Below are positions 37,236 through 46,433 of a stretch of DNA of 64,000 bases, piece after piece (positions within the stretch are counted from its first letter, which is position 1; the number at the start of each line of letters is the position of its first letter). The stretch comes from Streptomyces broussonetiae (GTDB lineage Bacteria; Actinomycetota; Actinomycetes; Streptomycetales; Streptomycetaceae), in assembly GCF_009796285.1 (NCBI RefSeq), contig NZ_CP047020.1, positions 9,424,001-9,488,000 on the forward strand, in the 5' to 3' direction. The position numbers and the translations under genes were made by a program. The notes beneath the pieces were generated by a model. The model saw nothing but the letters and a program-made list of their open reading frames with translations. It did not search any database and was not told where the DNA came from.

Positions 37236-37810
37236 GGCCACCTCTCACCGCGTGTGGCCGCCACAGCGTGGGCCAAACCTATGGGAGCCATCGCGTTCCT
37301 CCGCCCGGCCGTCACACCTGGTCGGAGTAATGGATGTGTCAGAGATCCGATCTGCGGGGCGACTTCGCCAGAGTTGCAGGCGCTGCCTTCAGCCGCGCCG
37401 CCCGTGCACAACCTCGCCGTCTGCCCTGGGACGATTCTGGATGGCTGGGGGCTGACGGCCCGGCAGGGCGGTCAGGCGCAGGAGGCAGCCTCTCGATCGT
37501 GTGGCACCAGCGCCTGTAGGGGCGAGGGAGCGGTAGAGCCGTCAGATCGTCGGCGAGCGTCGAGGACATCTGGTTCCTCCGACCCAATGCGGTGAAGACA
37601 CGCTGGGTTTCGCCGGACACCAGGTTGGCAGCAGAAGCCGGTCAAGTGCGGCCACGTGCCCCTCGGTCCGGTGTGTTTCGGCATTCGCCGAGGGTTTTTT
37701 GTCGTCCACCGGGTGGAGGGGCTGCTCGGTAGGGCATTTCTCCTCGGAGCGGGCGCGAGCCGGCGGACTGGCCAGACTGCCCGCACCTTTCCGCTTCCAC
37801 TGCCCGGCCG
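37236..37810. other. Upstream region of the gas vesicle operon; no gene supported
   Basis: Contains the presumed gvpO promoter near 37240-37340, though no clear -35/-10 pair or stress-sigma consensus could be identified. The remaining open frames at 37330-37800 on both strands have no family features. Confidence 0.35.
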
Positions 37811-38239
37811 TCAGGCCCGACGCCGCGGCGCGCCGGGCGGCTCCGCCGGTATCGGCGGGTAGGGGACGCCCAGGCCGCTCGGCGGGGCGGCCGGAGCAGT
37901 GCCGCCGATGACACGATCGCTGTGTGACGAGCGGTTGCGCTTCCGATGGACAGCGCCACGCAGCAGGTAGGAAGCAACGCCCAAGACTGCCCCGGTGGTC
38001 AGGGCTGCCGCCCAGTCCGGCAGGCCGATGGCCAGCGCCAAGCCCACGGCCACGGTTACGGCTCCGCCCGCATACAGTGCTGCAGCGCCGGATGCGGCGT
38101 AGAGCACGGCGGAGCGACGCTGCTTGCGGGTCTGTTTGTGAAGTTCGTCGCGTACCGTTTCGCGGGCCACCTGCGCCAGCTCTTCGGCAAGGTGCTTGTC
38201 CAGGTGTTCGAGATGTTCCAGGTGATCCGAAGTGTCCAT
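37811..38239 (-). CDS. Actinobacterial Holin-X (phage holin superfamily) membrane protein
   Basis: 142 residues. An N-terminal amphipathic part HLDKHLAEELAQVARETVRD is followed by two hydrophobic hairpin segments, SAVLYAASGAAALYAGGAVT with VAVGLALAIGLP and AAALTTGAVLGVASYLL, and a basic, Pro-rich tail. This is the layout of the Actinobacterial Holin-X family, common in streptomycete stress regions and not linked to phage lysis. ATG 38239 begins MDTSDHLEHLEHLDKHL. No ribosome site is strong. Confidence 0.75.
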   Translation of the reverse strand: MDTSDHLEHLEHLDKHLAEELAQVARETVRDELHKQTRKQRRSAVLYAASGAAALYAGGAVTVAVGLALAIGLPDWAAALTTGAVLGVASYLLRGAVHRKRNRSSHSDRVIGGTAPAAPPSGLGVPYPPIPAEPPGAPRRRA

Positions 38240-38599
38240 GACGCTCGGGTACCCGGCGGGAACGGTCGGTAACGTAGGTCGTGGCCCCTGGCATGTCCCG
38301 TGTGAAGCGGTTGCCGGAACCGCTCGTGTCGTCCTGTGGCTGAGCGTCTCGCGTCTCGCTGGCCATGGTCCGCATCGGAAGACCGAATCCCGACGTCAGA
38401 TGCGGTGTCGTTCCGGGAGTCAGCCAGACGATCACCGTGCGGCGGACGTCTGGCATTTTGTCGGCGACAGGCAGTCTGCCGTCCGCGGGTCCGTCGTGGC
38501 TGGTTGCGTCGCTCTCAGCCTCCCCGCAGCCCCGGGGTGAAACTGGTAGTGACATCCCCGGGGACGATTCCCCCCGGCTCCGAGTAGAAGGAGCAGGAC

Positions 38600-39328
38600 A
38601 TGTCCGGCCTCCGCCACGGGCTTCTCCCCAGCGCGCTCGTTCCTCTGGCGGCCGCAGCGCTGTCCGTAGGCATGGCCGCGCCCGTCACCGTCGGCACCCC
38701 GGCCCACCGGGTCGACTGTCGGATCGTCCGGTGCGTCGCCCTGACCTTCGACGACGGACCGACCCAGTACACCGCCCCGATCCTGAACACGCTGCAACGC
38801 CAGCATGTCCCGGCTACCTTCTTCCTCATCGGCCCGCACGCACTGCACTACCGCACGGACGTGCTCCGGGAGTACCGGTCCGGGGACGCGATCGGGGACC
38901 ACACCGTCACCCATCCTCGTCTCACCGTCCTCCCGCTCGCCCGGATCGAGTCCGAGATCGGGACCGCGGCACGGCAGATCACCTCCGTCACCGGCCAACG
39001 GCCAAGACTGTTCCGGCCCCCGTTCGGGGCGTGGAACGCGAAGGTGCGGATGGCGGCCGGCGCGGAGGACATGGCGATGATCATGTGGAGCGTCACCGCC
39101 CGGGACTGGAAGTTCCACGATCCGCTCGTCATCGAGCACCGTGTCCTGAGCCTGGTGCGGCCAGGCGCGATCGTCGTCTTGCACGACCGGTACGCGACCA
39201 CCCCGTTGGCAATACCCCACATCATCCGCGCCCTCCAAGCACGCGGCTATCACCTGGTCACCGTCCCTCAACTGTTCGGCTCGACAAAGGGCTTGAGGCC
39301 GGGAGTCCTCTACCGTCACGGTCCGTGA
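38600..39328 (+). CDS. Secreted polysaccharide deacetylase (NodB/CE4)
   Basis: 242 residues with a signal peptide (MSGLRHGLLPSALVPLAAAA and on to GMAAP). The CE4 catalytic motifs are visible: motif 1 CVALTFDDGPTQYTAP with the metal and base aspartates, motif 2 GDHTVTHPRL with two metal-binding histidines, motif 3 RLFRPPFGAWNAKVR, motif 4 TARDWKFHDP and motif 5 GAIVVLHDRYATTPLAI. Such enzymes remove N-acetyl groups from peptidoglycan or chitin-like sugars. GAAGGAG 8 bases before ATG 38600 sets the start. Single gene. Confidence 0.92.
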   Translation: MSGLRHGLLPSALVPLAAAALSVGMAAPVTVGTPAHRVDCRIVRCVALTFDDGPTQYTAPILNTLQRQHVPATFFLIGPHALHYRTDVLREYRSGDAIGDHTVTHPRLTVLPLARIESEIGTAARQITSVTGQRPRLFRPPFGAWNAKVRMAAGAEDMAMIMWSVTARDWKFHDPLVIEHRVLSLVRPGAIVVLHDRYATTPLAIPHIIRALQARGYHLVTVPQLFGSTKGLRPGVLYRHGP

Positions 39329-39601
39329 CCAAAACCCGGCCGCACTCCCACCCCGGACCCGGGGAACGGGCTCCGGATTGCGCTCGGAGGCCCGGCCGCT
39401 CCTGGTCGGAGAGTGAGCACGTCCTCCCCCGCTAAGGCGGTCCTACCATCCCGGCGATGTCGGACATCCACCGGTGGAGAGTCCTCCGGGTGTCCTGTGG
39501 CCCGTGGGGACCTTGTGCTGCCGGTTCCGCATGAGCGGCCCCTCAGGTGAACCGAGCGGCCGGCCGGAACCGTTGGGCTCCCGTGAGGGATATGGGCTCC
39601 C

Positions 39602-39934
39602 GTGAGGAAGTGGTGGCTGAAGCGGTACGGCCTGCACGCCGAAGGTCGCGTGTTCGGCCGGGAGACCGTGGACCAGGACGAAGACCACCACACCAAGGTG
39701 ACCATCTCCTTCTCCGACCACAACGGGCGGCAGCGGCAGATCAAGTGCCTCCTGATGACGACGAAGGCGGCTCCGGACTTCGGGACCCACGTCCCCGTCG
39801 CCTACCGTCCCGGACGCCCGGACGAGGACCGGATGCTGGCATACAGCTGGAAGGCCAACGTCCGATCAGGCCTGCTCCTTCTGTCCGTGTGGGGGTTTTG
39901 GCTCATGGGACTCATCCCGTATTTCATTCCCTGA
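39602..39934 (+). CDS. DUF3592-like small membrane protein
   Basis: 110 residues from GTG 39602 (MRKWWLKRYGLHAEGRVFGR). A beta-rich middle, HHTKVTISFSDHNGRQRQIK, then VAYRPGRPDEDRMLAYSW, and one C-terminal membrane segment SGLLLLSVWGFWLMGLIPYF. The layout resembles DUF3592 proteins, which have an extracytoplasmic beta domain with SDRxGR-like motif. A GAGGG lies upstream. Function unknown. Confidence 0.65.
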   Translation: MRKWWLKRYGLHAEGRVFGRETVDQDEDHHTKVTISFSDHNGRQRQIKCLLMTTKAAPDFGTHVPVAYRPGRPDEDRMLAYSWKANVRSGLLLLSVWGFWLMGLIPYFIP

Positions 39935-39949
39935 CTGATCGTGTCGAGT

Positions 39950-40280
39950 TGGGCTCGGCGTGTGCCGTGGGCCTTCTGGAGCGGGGGAGTGCCGGCCTGC
40001 TGGGGAAGTTTCGGCCGTAGGCGTGTGTGCTCGGTGAGCTTGTGGGTGATCGCCCGGACTTGCGTGGGAACGGCCAGGTCGTTGTGCTTGTGGTCGATCA
40101 GGTCCTTCTTGTGTACGGCGGTGCCCAGGACGGTGTCGGCTGCTTTCTGGGCGTGGGCCAGCGGCTCTGCAGCATCGGCGCCCAGCTCGGACGCCAGGAT
40201 GAAGTGGTCCTGAGCTCGACGCAGTTGACGGTGACCGCGGCCCGTCCCTGGGCGTCGAGCATGCGCGCGAGCACGGTCAT
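39950..40280 (-). pseudogene. Unrecognised coding remnant with frameshift
   Basis: ATG 40280 overlaps the stop of the gene at 40277-40495 and opens MTVLARMLDAQGRAAVTVNC; near 40225 the coding pattern moves to another frame reading DHFILASELGADAAEPLAHA, QKAADTVLGTAVHKKDLIDH and VRAITHKLTEHTRLRPKLPQ, with strong third-position GC. I do not recognise the family. It looks like a real gene broken by a single shift and truncated. Confidence 0.35.
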
Positions 40281-40495
40281 AGGCCGAGGGGAATGGTGAT
40301 AGGCCCGGTGACCAGCATGCCCAAGTGCAGTGCCATGTAAATCAGGTGCCGCATGTACTCGGTGATGTCCGATCCTGAGTCGGACGGAACCGGCATGAAC
40401 GCCCCATCGCCCACCAGCACGGCGGCAACTACGACGAACCTAGCCGCCATCACCACAGCGGGGACCGTACTGGGCAGCTGCTCGTTCTTTCTCAT
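40277..40495 (-). CDS. Hypothetical small membrane protein
   Basis: 72 residues from ATG 40495: MRKNEQLPSTVPAVVMAARF, VVVAAVLVGDGAFM, a short polar loop, then EYMRHLIYMALHLGMLVTGP. Two hydrophobic segments suggest a small membrane protein. It is overlapped at its stop by the ATG of the next, broken frame (ATGA-like junction), so the two were probably one operon. No family recognised and no clear ribosome site. Confidence 0.4.
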   Translation of the reverse strand: MRKNEQLPSTVPAVVMAARFVVVAAVLVGDGAFMPVPSDSGSDITEYMRHLIYMALHLGMLVTGPITIPLGL

Positions 40496-40709
40496 TCGCC
40501 GCAGATCCTGCGGCTGCGCCGCCGCTCTGATCCATTGCTTGCTCTCCGCCTGCCGGAGCGGCGCTCCTGTCGCCCCCGGGCGATGGGTCTGGTCGGGTGG
40601 TATGCCGTCATCCACTCGAGAGTGCGTGGTGTTCGCTCATCCGATATCGCGGGCTGCGACGGGGCCGGGCACCATGCCCGGCGGTTTACCTGTGCGTTGC
40701 GGGAGGTAG

Positions 40710-42080
40710 TCAGGGCCGGGACTGCTCCGGCTCCGAACCAGTCCGTCGCAGTCGGAGGGCGATCAAGGCCGTGAGCACAAAGATGGCGGCCTCGTATGCC
40801 ATGGCATGGGCGAACGCCGCGTTCGCGCTGTCCGCCGGCGTTAAATAGGCCAGCCCGGCCGCCGTCACCCCGATCGAGCCGCCGAGCTGCTGGGCCGTGG
40901 GCAGCAGCCCGGACACCGAGCCCGCCGCGGCGCTCCGCACACGCGCCAGCACCAGCACGAACACTGCGGCTGTGAACAGGCCGAACGCCGCGCCCCCGGC
41001 CGCCAGTACCGGCAGGGCCGCCCGGCGCCCGGGCTCGGTGCCGATGAGCGGTGCGAGTGCCAGGGCCGTGCCCGCCAGGACCAGGGCGGCGGCCGTGAGC
41101 GCAGTCGGGCCCAGGCGGCGGGAGAGGGCCGGGGCGGCACGGCTGCCCAGAACGGCCGCGGCGGCGAAGGGCGCCGACACCAGAGCGGCGGACAGCGCCG
41201 GGTATCCGAGGGCGGTCTGTAGGTGCAGGAACAGCAGATAGGTGAACGACGGCACTCCGGCGTTGAAGACGAACACCAGCAGCACGCCCCGCCGCGCGAT
41301 CCCATCCCGCAGGGCCGACGGATGGATCAGGGGGTTCGGCCGACGCTGGAGGGTGAGGGCGAAGCATATGAGGGCCGCCGCGGCCACGGCGAAGGAGGCC
41401 CACGTCCACCAGGGCCAGCCGGTCTCCCGGCCCAGAGCGCACGGCAGAACCAGCGCGCCGAAGCCAGTGGCGGCCAGCGCCGCGCCGACCCAGTCGACGC
41501 GCTGCCCGTCCGTACCGCGCGTACGGGGCAGCAGGGCTGCCCCCGCCAGGGGGACGGCTGCGACCGGCACCGTTACCAGGAAGACCGCTCGCCAACCGAG
41601 GCCGAAGAGGTCGGTGCCGACGAGCAGCCCACCGACGAGCGGCCCGGCCAGCGATGCCACGCCCATCGTGGCGCCGTACAGGGCGAGGGCTCGTGGGCGA
41701 CGTTCCGGGGCCACACCGGTGCGGATGAGCGAGAGCACCTGCGGGGCGACCAGGCCGCTGCCCGCGCCCTGCACCAGCCGGGCCGCGATCAGCCATCCTG
41801 CGCCGGGCGCGGCGGCGCAGGCCACCGAGCCGACTGTGAACACCGCGGTGCCCAGCAGGAACAGCCGCCGGTAACTGTAGCGCTCGCCCAGCCGTGCGGC
41901 GGTGATGAGCAGGCACGCGTATGCCAGGGTGTACCCGGCCAGGACGAGCTGCACCGCGCCGGGGCCCGTGCCCAGACCAGACTGGATGGCCGGAGCGGCG
42001 ATCTGCGCGATCGTGACGTTGAGCAGCTGCACGAAGGTCGCACTCAGCACCACCGGCAGCAGGAACCGACCTCCGTTCAC
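40710..42080 (-). CDS. MFS drug exporter, EmrB/QacA (DHA2) family
   Basis: 456 residues with about 12-14 hydrophobic segments. It starts VNGGRFLLPVVLSATFVQLL, NVTIAQIAAPAIQSGLG, and carries the family motifs GYTLAYACLLITAARLGERY (motif A-like after TM2), RLVQGAGSGLVAPQVLSLIR, and antiporter motif C-type GATMGVASLAGPLVGGLLVG. It would expel drugs or metabolites by proton exchange. GTG 42080 overlaps the stop of the alpha/beta hydrolase gene (GTGA), so they are translated together. The divergent LysR gene probably controls both. Confidence 0.9.
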   Translation of the reverse strand: MNGGRFLLPVVLSATFVQLLNVTIAQIAAPAIQSGLGTGPGAVQLVLAGYTLAYACLLITAARLGERYSYRRLFLLGTAVFTVGSVACAAAPGAGWLIAARLVQGAGSGLVAPQVLSLIRTGVAPERRPRALALYGATMGVASLAGPLVGGLLVGTDLFGLGWRAVFLVTVPVAAVPLAGAALLPRTRGTDGQRVDWVGAALAATGFGALVLPCALGRETGWPWWTWASFAVAAAALICFALTLQRRPNPLIHPSALRDGIARRGVLLVFVFNAGVPSFTYLLFLHLQTALGYPALSAALVSAPFAAAAVLGSRAAPALSRRLGPTALTAAALVLAGTALALAPLIGTEPGRRAALPVLAAGGAAFGLFTAAVFVLVLARVRSAAAGSVSGLLPTAQQLGGSIGVTAAGLAYLTPADSANAAFAHAMAYEAAIFVLTALIALRLRRTGSEPEQSRP

Positions 42081-42931
42081 CGGACCAGAGCCTCGGCGAG
42101 TTCCCGCGGTCGGGCGGCAAACGGGCTGTGGCTGCCCGGCAGGGTGTGGACGGTGAACGGCTCGCCCGGCATGGCCTGGTCGGCCTCCGCGATCATCAGG
42201 TCCTGTGCAGCCGTCGGCAGCGCCCGGTCCTCCGCGCAGCGCAGGAAGGTGCGCGGGACACGGCCCCACCGTACTGAGGTCAGCACGATAGGGGTCGCCG
42301 GGACGGCCAGCGGCAGGTCGGGGCTGAGAGCGAAGCGCCAGCGGTCGAAGCGGTCGGCGGGCGTGTCGTGGTAGTAGGTCTGCCGCAGCTCCTCGAGGTA
42401 GGCGGGGTCCGACGAGAGCGGATCGATCCGTACGGCGCCCAGCACCTGGGGATCACCGAGGTTGAGGCCCTGTCCTCGTGCGGTGGCGTTCTCGGGGGCA
42501 CTGAGGTAGTCGAAAAACCGGGGGCGGCCGGCGGGAACGAACGCGGAAAGGTAGACGATGCGGTCGACCAGATCGGGCGCGCGCTCTGCGGCCAAAGAGG
42601 CGGGTCCGCCCCCCGCGCTGTGGGCGACGAGCACGACACGGCCGTAGCGGCGGACCCGCCGCAGCGTGTCCAGGATGGCATCGGCGCAGTCGTCCATCGT
42701 CACGTCGGCGACCTGCGACCTCTCGGTCAGCAGACCGGACCGGCCAGGCAGCAGGTACCCGGTGGGCAAGGGGGCGTCGAAGCCGTGCCCGGGCAGGTCG
42801 ACGGCCACGCTCGCGGCGCCGAGGCCGACGAGTGCGCGCTGCGTCGCCCCCCACTGCCATGAACCGTGCCAGGCGCCGTGGACGAGAACGAAGACGGTGT
42901 TGTTCACATCGTTGTTCAGAAAGGGTGTCAT
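42077..42931 (-). CDS. Alpha/beta hydrolase
   Basis: 284 residues from ATG 42931 (MTPFLNNDVNNTVFVLVHGA), preferred over starts at 42940 and 42964 because of the GGGATGGGAG upstream. Hydrolase motifs: oxyanion HGAWHGSW, nucleophile elbow VVLVAHSAGGGPASLAA with Ser, PADRFDRWRF cap region, and a late histidine in TLPGSHSPFAARP. Proteins of this type act as esterases or on lactones. It is the first gene of a two-gene operon with the MFS exporter and is divergent from a LysR regulator, which suggests modification and export of one compound. Confidence 0.88.
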   Translation of the reverse strand: MTPFLNNDVNNTVFVLVHGAWHGSWQWGATQRALVGLGAASVAVDLPGHGFDAPLPTGYLLPGRSGLLTERSQVADVTMDDCADAILDTLRRVRRYGRVVLVAHSAGGGPASLAAERAPDLVDRIVYLSAFVPAGRPRFFDYLSAPENATARGQGLNLGDPQVLGAVRIDPLSSDPAYLEELRQTYYHDTPADRFDRWRFALSPDLPLAVPATPIVLTSVRWGRVPRTFLRCAEDRALPTAAQDLMIAEADQAMPGEPFTVHTLPGSHSPFAARPRELAEALVR

Positions 42932-43021
42932 GGCTCCCATCCCAGTCGGCGACAGCAGTGCCATCTAGCGCAAGATATGGAAAGCTGAATGGCGATACTT
43001 TGTGTGTATGAAAGGGTGGTG

Positions 43022-43951
43022 ATGGAGGCGCGGCATCTGCGGTACGCGCTCGCCCTCGCGGAGCATGGACACTTCGGCCGGGCGGCCCACGCACTGGGTA
43101 TCGCACAGCCCCCGCTGTCCAAGCAGATCGCCGACCTGGAGCGCGAGACCGGGGCCCGGCTGTTCGACCGCACGCGCCAGGGCGTGTTCCCGACCGCCGC
43201 GGGCGAGGCGTTCCTCGCCAGGGCGCGGCGGGCGCTGGAGGAGATGACGGCGGCCACGGTGGACGCCAGCCGGGCAGCGCGCGGCGAGACGGGCCGGCTG
43301 CGCCTGGGCTTCATCGCCTCCGCGCTGCTCGACCCGCTACCAGACGTCGTGGGCCGGTTCGGCCGCGAACGGCCTGACGTACGGCTGGAACTGCACGAGA
43401 TGGCATCCGGCCGCAGTGCCACCGCTCTCATTGCCGGAGAACTGGACGTGGCCGTCACCCTCGGACCGCCACGGGGCGCCGGGGCCGAACACCTGGTGTC
43501 CGTACCGGTCGGGCACGACCATCTGATCGCTGCCGTCAGCAGGGCGCACCCTTACGCCGGCCAGGCGTCGGTGAGCGTGGACCAGCTGCGGCGGCAGCCG
43601 TTGATCGTGGCTGCCGGGGAGGACGAGCCCGCGGTCGCCGCCGTGCTGCGTTCCCTGCTGGGCGAGGACGCCGCCGCACTGGACGGTGCGACCGTCGCCA
43701 GGGACGTGCACACGATCATCGGCCTGGCCGCCTGCGGGGTCGGCGTGGGCCTCGGGCCCTCCCGCATGCTGGCGGTCCCGCGCCCGGGCATCCGGTTCTG
43801 CGAGGTAACCCCGCGCACGATGCTGCCCGACCTGGTCCTGTCTTTCGCCGACTGCGACCGCTCCCCGGTGCTGAGTGCCTTCCTCGGCACCGTCCGCAAC
43901 AACTGCCCCGACGTCGGTACCGCGCTCGATCGGCGGTTGGGCCACACATGA
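43022..43951 (+). CDS. LysR-family transcriptional regulator
   Basis: 309 residues. Helix-turn-helix MEARHLRYALALAEHGHFGR, AAHALGIAQPPLSKQIADLE, RETGARLFDRTRQGVFPTAA at the N-terminus; the ligand domain begins GRLRLGFIASALLDPLPDVV and includes AGELDVAVTLGPPRGAGAEH and GLAACGVGVGLGPSRMLAVP. AAAGGGTGG before ATG 43022 fixes the start. It is divergent from the hydrolase-MFS operon with only 90 bases between, the standard arrangement for control of the neighbour and itself. The ligand is unknown. Confidence 0.92.
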   Translation: MEARHLRYALALAEHGHFGRAAHALGIAQPPLSKQIADLERETGARLFDRTRQGVFPTAAGEAFLARARRALEEMTAATVDASRAARGETGRLRLGFIASALLDPLPDVVGRFGRERPDVRLELHEMASGRSATALIAGELDVAVTLGPPRGAGAEHLVSVPVGHDHLIAAVSRAHPYAGQASVSVDQLRRQPLIVAAGEDEPAVAAVLRSLLGEDAAALDGATVARDVHTIIGLAACGVGVGLGPSRMLAVPRPGIRFCEVTPRTMLPDLVLSFADCDRSPVLSAFLGTVRNNCPDVGTALDRRLGHT

Positions 43952-44645
43952 GTATGGGATTCAATTCTGCCAGCGGCTCCGTTCGAGGGCCCGGGATCTG
44001 GCCGGTGACACAGTCACACCCTGCCCAACTAAGCCGCCCCGAGGTCGAGGCGTACGCCATTGGGTCTGCTGGGCGACCGGTGCGTCCACGTGGCGACGGC
44101 GCCGGCGGGACTGCTGCAGCGTTCGTTCTTCGAGGACGACGGCGTCGTTCCCTGGTGCGCCAGGACCTGTCGTGGCTCGACGCGTGGCCGCGGCCGTTCG
44201 AGGAGCGTTCGATCTTGGGGCCGATGGCCGAGTGGCGGGGCACGCCGATCCGGAGCGGTTGCATGCGTGCGGGCATCAGCGGGCGGGCCTGGGCGGCGAG
44301 TTCGGTGCGGCGCGGTGCCCGGGCGGATCCCGTCACAGCACCTGGGGGATGCGCCGGAAGCGGGCGGCTTGCTGTTCTGTGCAGGGGCGCAGGCGTTCGG
44401 CGGCCAGTGCCCACGATGTCCGGACCGGTCGGGCTGCTCCTGCCGCAGGGCCTGGCAGGGCTGTCAGCCGGTTGACAGCGAACGCAACAGGTCGCCCGCG
44501 CTCGGTGCGCATGCGAACCGTGTTGTGTCGGTCTGCTTGAACCACTGTGCGTGGTCACCGGCACTCGCCGTTTGGACCAGGCGCTCTCCGAGGCCCGTGG
44601 GCAGCTGCTCGATGCCCGGGCGGACCAGCAGACTCCCGGGCGCTG
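43952..44645. other. Region without an intact gene
   Basis: About 700 bases. Several overlapping frames on both strands lack family motifs. A minus frame at 44464-44545 carries NRLTALPGPAAGAARP-like sequence of no known family. Probably decayed DNA bordering the Rieske and GAF fragments. Confidence 0.35.
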
Positions 44646-44777
44646 TCACACGTCTCGCTTCTCCAGCGCCCTCGCGGCAGGGCCCTGCAGGATCCAGCCA
44701 TCCGAGGCGAAGCGGGAACCCTGGCAGGGGCATTCCCACGCCTGCTCGGCACGGTTGAAGGCGACAAGGCGTGGTGA
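44646..44777 (-). pseudogene. Rieske [2Fe-2S] domain, C-terminal fragment
   Basis: The minus frame reads RLVAFNRAEQAWECPCQGSR, FASDGWILQGPAARALEKRD and stops at 44646. This is the second half of a Rieske domain; the second cluster-ligand motif CPCHGSRF reads CPCQGSRF, so a ligand histidine is replaced by glutamine. The same segment occurs in the intact-looking ORF at 47673-48242. The first half and the FAD domain are missing. Confidence 0.75.
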
Positions 44778-45047
44778 ACGGGTCTTCCGCATCGCCGACC
44801 TCACCGCCGAGCGCCAGCGCCGGCGGCCCGCCTACGCTGCCCAGGCATACGGTTCGGTGCCGGCAGCATGCTGGGCTTCCTGCTGTTCACCGAGGAGGAA
44901 GACCTCGGCGTGCTGAACGTCTCCTCCCGCAAGCCCGGTGCGTTCACCGAGGCCAGTGAGCCGGCCGGATGGCTGCCGGCCTCGCACGCGGCGGTCGCTG
45001 TCGTCGACACGCCGGGCGAGGCCCGCCCGGACCCACCGCCACCGTAG
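44776..45047 (+). pseudogene. GAF-domain fragment, related to the one at 14422
   Basis: The plus strand reads RGERVFRIADLTAERQ, then in a second frame MLGFLLFTEEEDLGVLNVSS, RKPGAFTEASEPAGWLPASH, ending at a stop at 45045. The blocks correspond to WHGERVFRIADL and MGFLLFTEEEDLGALNLYSR of the pseudogene at 14422-15000. It begins exactly where the opposite-strand Rieske fragment ends. Confidence 0.7.
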
Positions 45048-45108
45048 GGGGTGCGGTCACCCCAGGGCCGGGCGATCCGGTCCATCTCTGTCTGTATCGG
45101 CCTCACCC

Positions 45109-45435
45109 TCAACGGCCGAGGGCGTTCTGCAGCTGCTTCTTGGTCATCGAGGAGCGGTCGTCTATGCTGCGCTTCTTCGCCTCCTGGTAGAGCTGGTCCT
45201 TGGTCGGTCCCTGCGCGCTGCTGCGCGAGCGCTGCCCGCCGCGCTGGGACGCGGGCTTGGGGCCACTGGTCGAGGTTTTGCTCGCGGTCTTCGACTCGCC
45301 CGACCTCGCCCGCTCCTTGTTGACTGTCCTCGATGCGATCTCCTTGGCCCGTCCGGCGGACTCGCCCCGGTCCTGGGCGCTCTTCTTGATGTGTCCGTAC
45401 TGCCGTTCCCGCTTGGAACTTGATCCGGCCGGCAT
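45109..45435 (-). CDS. Small basic protein annotated in streptomycetes as plasmid stabilization protein
   Basis: 108 residues, very basic: MPAGSSSKRERQYGHIKKSA, QDRGESAGRAKEIASRTVNK, ERARSGESK, then a Ser-rich linker and GPTKDQLYQEAKKRSIDDRS, SMTKKQLQNALGR. The C-terminal motif is a Rho-N/SAP-like helix pair that may bind nucleic acid. The common name is historical; no ParE/ParD-type toxin features are present. GAGGAGGAG before ATG 45435 is an excellent ribosome site. Found widely in streptomycete stress regions. Confidence 0.78.
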   Translation of the reverse strand: MPAGSSSKRERQYGHIKKSAQDRGESAGRAKEIASRTVNKERARSGESKTASKTSTSGPKPASQRGGQRSRSSAQGPTKDQLYQEAKKRSIDDRSSMTKKQLQNALGR

Positions 45436-45715
45436 GTTGCTCCTCCTCGCCGTTCTCAATAGAGACTGGACGGCGCTGCAACCTCAGGGGTGGTCGGGCC
45501 GCTGGTCCGGAGGCACTCCGCCGCCTTCTCCGCCGCCCTTGTTCCCCTTGTCCGTGCCATGGGCATGGCCGCCACCAACGTCTTTGTCGCTGTGTCGTTG
45601 TTCGGGTTGCTGAGCGTTGGACCCGCTCCCTCCTTTCGCTCTTTTCAACGGGATGGGGGCGATGCCTCGAGTCCTCCGAAGCTGTCATCCGCCCCGTCGG
45701 TCCTGCCGCTCCGCC

Positions 45716-46243
45716 TCAGCCGCTGAGCAACACGTCCCGGACGGCTCTGACGCGCAGCTCCTCCAGTGTGCCCAGCTGCCGCTCGGCCCGTGTGATCAGC
45801 CCGTCGAGTTCCTGCCCGTCGAGGCGGCCATCCGCCTCGGCCAGGGTGCGCAGCGTGCGCCAGCCGAGTTCCTTGCCCTTCACCCCCAGCCGGAGGAATT
45901 CAAGCTCGATCACCAGCGTCAGAGGCGAACGCCGGAAGAGGCGCCCATTGCTCTTGAGACGCCCCAGCCGCTCGGCCGCGGCGGATGCTGCGACCTTGTA
46001 GCGGCGCTTCGGCACGCCCAGGCTTCGCATGATGCGCAGCAGGCTCGTCCGGTCCTCGGCGATTTCGCCCGCGAGGTGCCGCAGTGGTTGCGCGTATGGC
46101 GGGTCGCGATGCGATCGGGCCATGAACAGGGAGCGTCCGGCTCCGACCGTGGAACCTGCCAGATGGTCGTTGAGGTAGATCGCGAGCAGATCCGTGCGGA
46201 CCCTGCGGATCTGCGGGCGGGTGCCCGGCATCTGTGTCGTCAT
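45716..46243 (-). CDS. Conserved streptomycete hypothetical protein
   Basis: 175 residues from ATG 46243 (MTTQMPGTRPQIRRVRTDLL). It is all-helical with HRDPPYAQPLRHLAGEIAED, RTSLLRIMRSLGVPKRRYKV, AERLGRLKSNGRLFRRSPLT, IELEFLRLGVKGKELGWRTL and a last helix GLITRAERQLGTLEELRVRA. The pattern, a four-helix ferritin-like arrangement, is common in streptomycetes in stress clusters, but no activity is known. No metal-ligand pattern is evident. It is transcribed in the same direction as the broken alcohol dehydrogenase upstream. Confidence 0.7.
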   Translation of the reverse strand: MTTQMPGTRPQIRRVRTDLLAIYLNDHLAGSTVGAGRSLFMARSHRDPPYAQPLRHLAGEIAEDRTSLLRIMRSLGVPKRRYKVAASAAAERLGRLKSNGRLFRRSPLTLVIELEFLRLGVKGKELGWRTLRTLAEADGRLDGQELDGLITRAERQLGTLEELRVRAVRDVLLSG

Positions 46244-46433
46244 GGTTTGTTCCCTCACTTTGCTTCGCCCGCGTACGGCGGCGTTGCACGAGTACCCCGA
46301 CGCGGCCCGTCCGGCCCCTGCCGCTGTGGACATCCTCACCGCGCGTCCCAGAACCGGCCCGGCCCCTGGGCTTCGGGGCACAGGTCCACCAGGCGCCGCT
46401 CCCGGCGGGCGCCGCCGCCTGACGGTGTCTGTC

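Noticed and set aside
37811..38239. Phage lysis module from a holin-like protein
   Set aside because: Holin-X proteins are common in streptomycete chromosomes; no endolysin or other phage genes are nearby.
45109..45435. Plasmid stabilization or toxin-antitoxin function
   Set aside because: The name is historical; the protein is a basic helical protein without RelE/ParE or antitoxin features, and no partner gene overlaps it.
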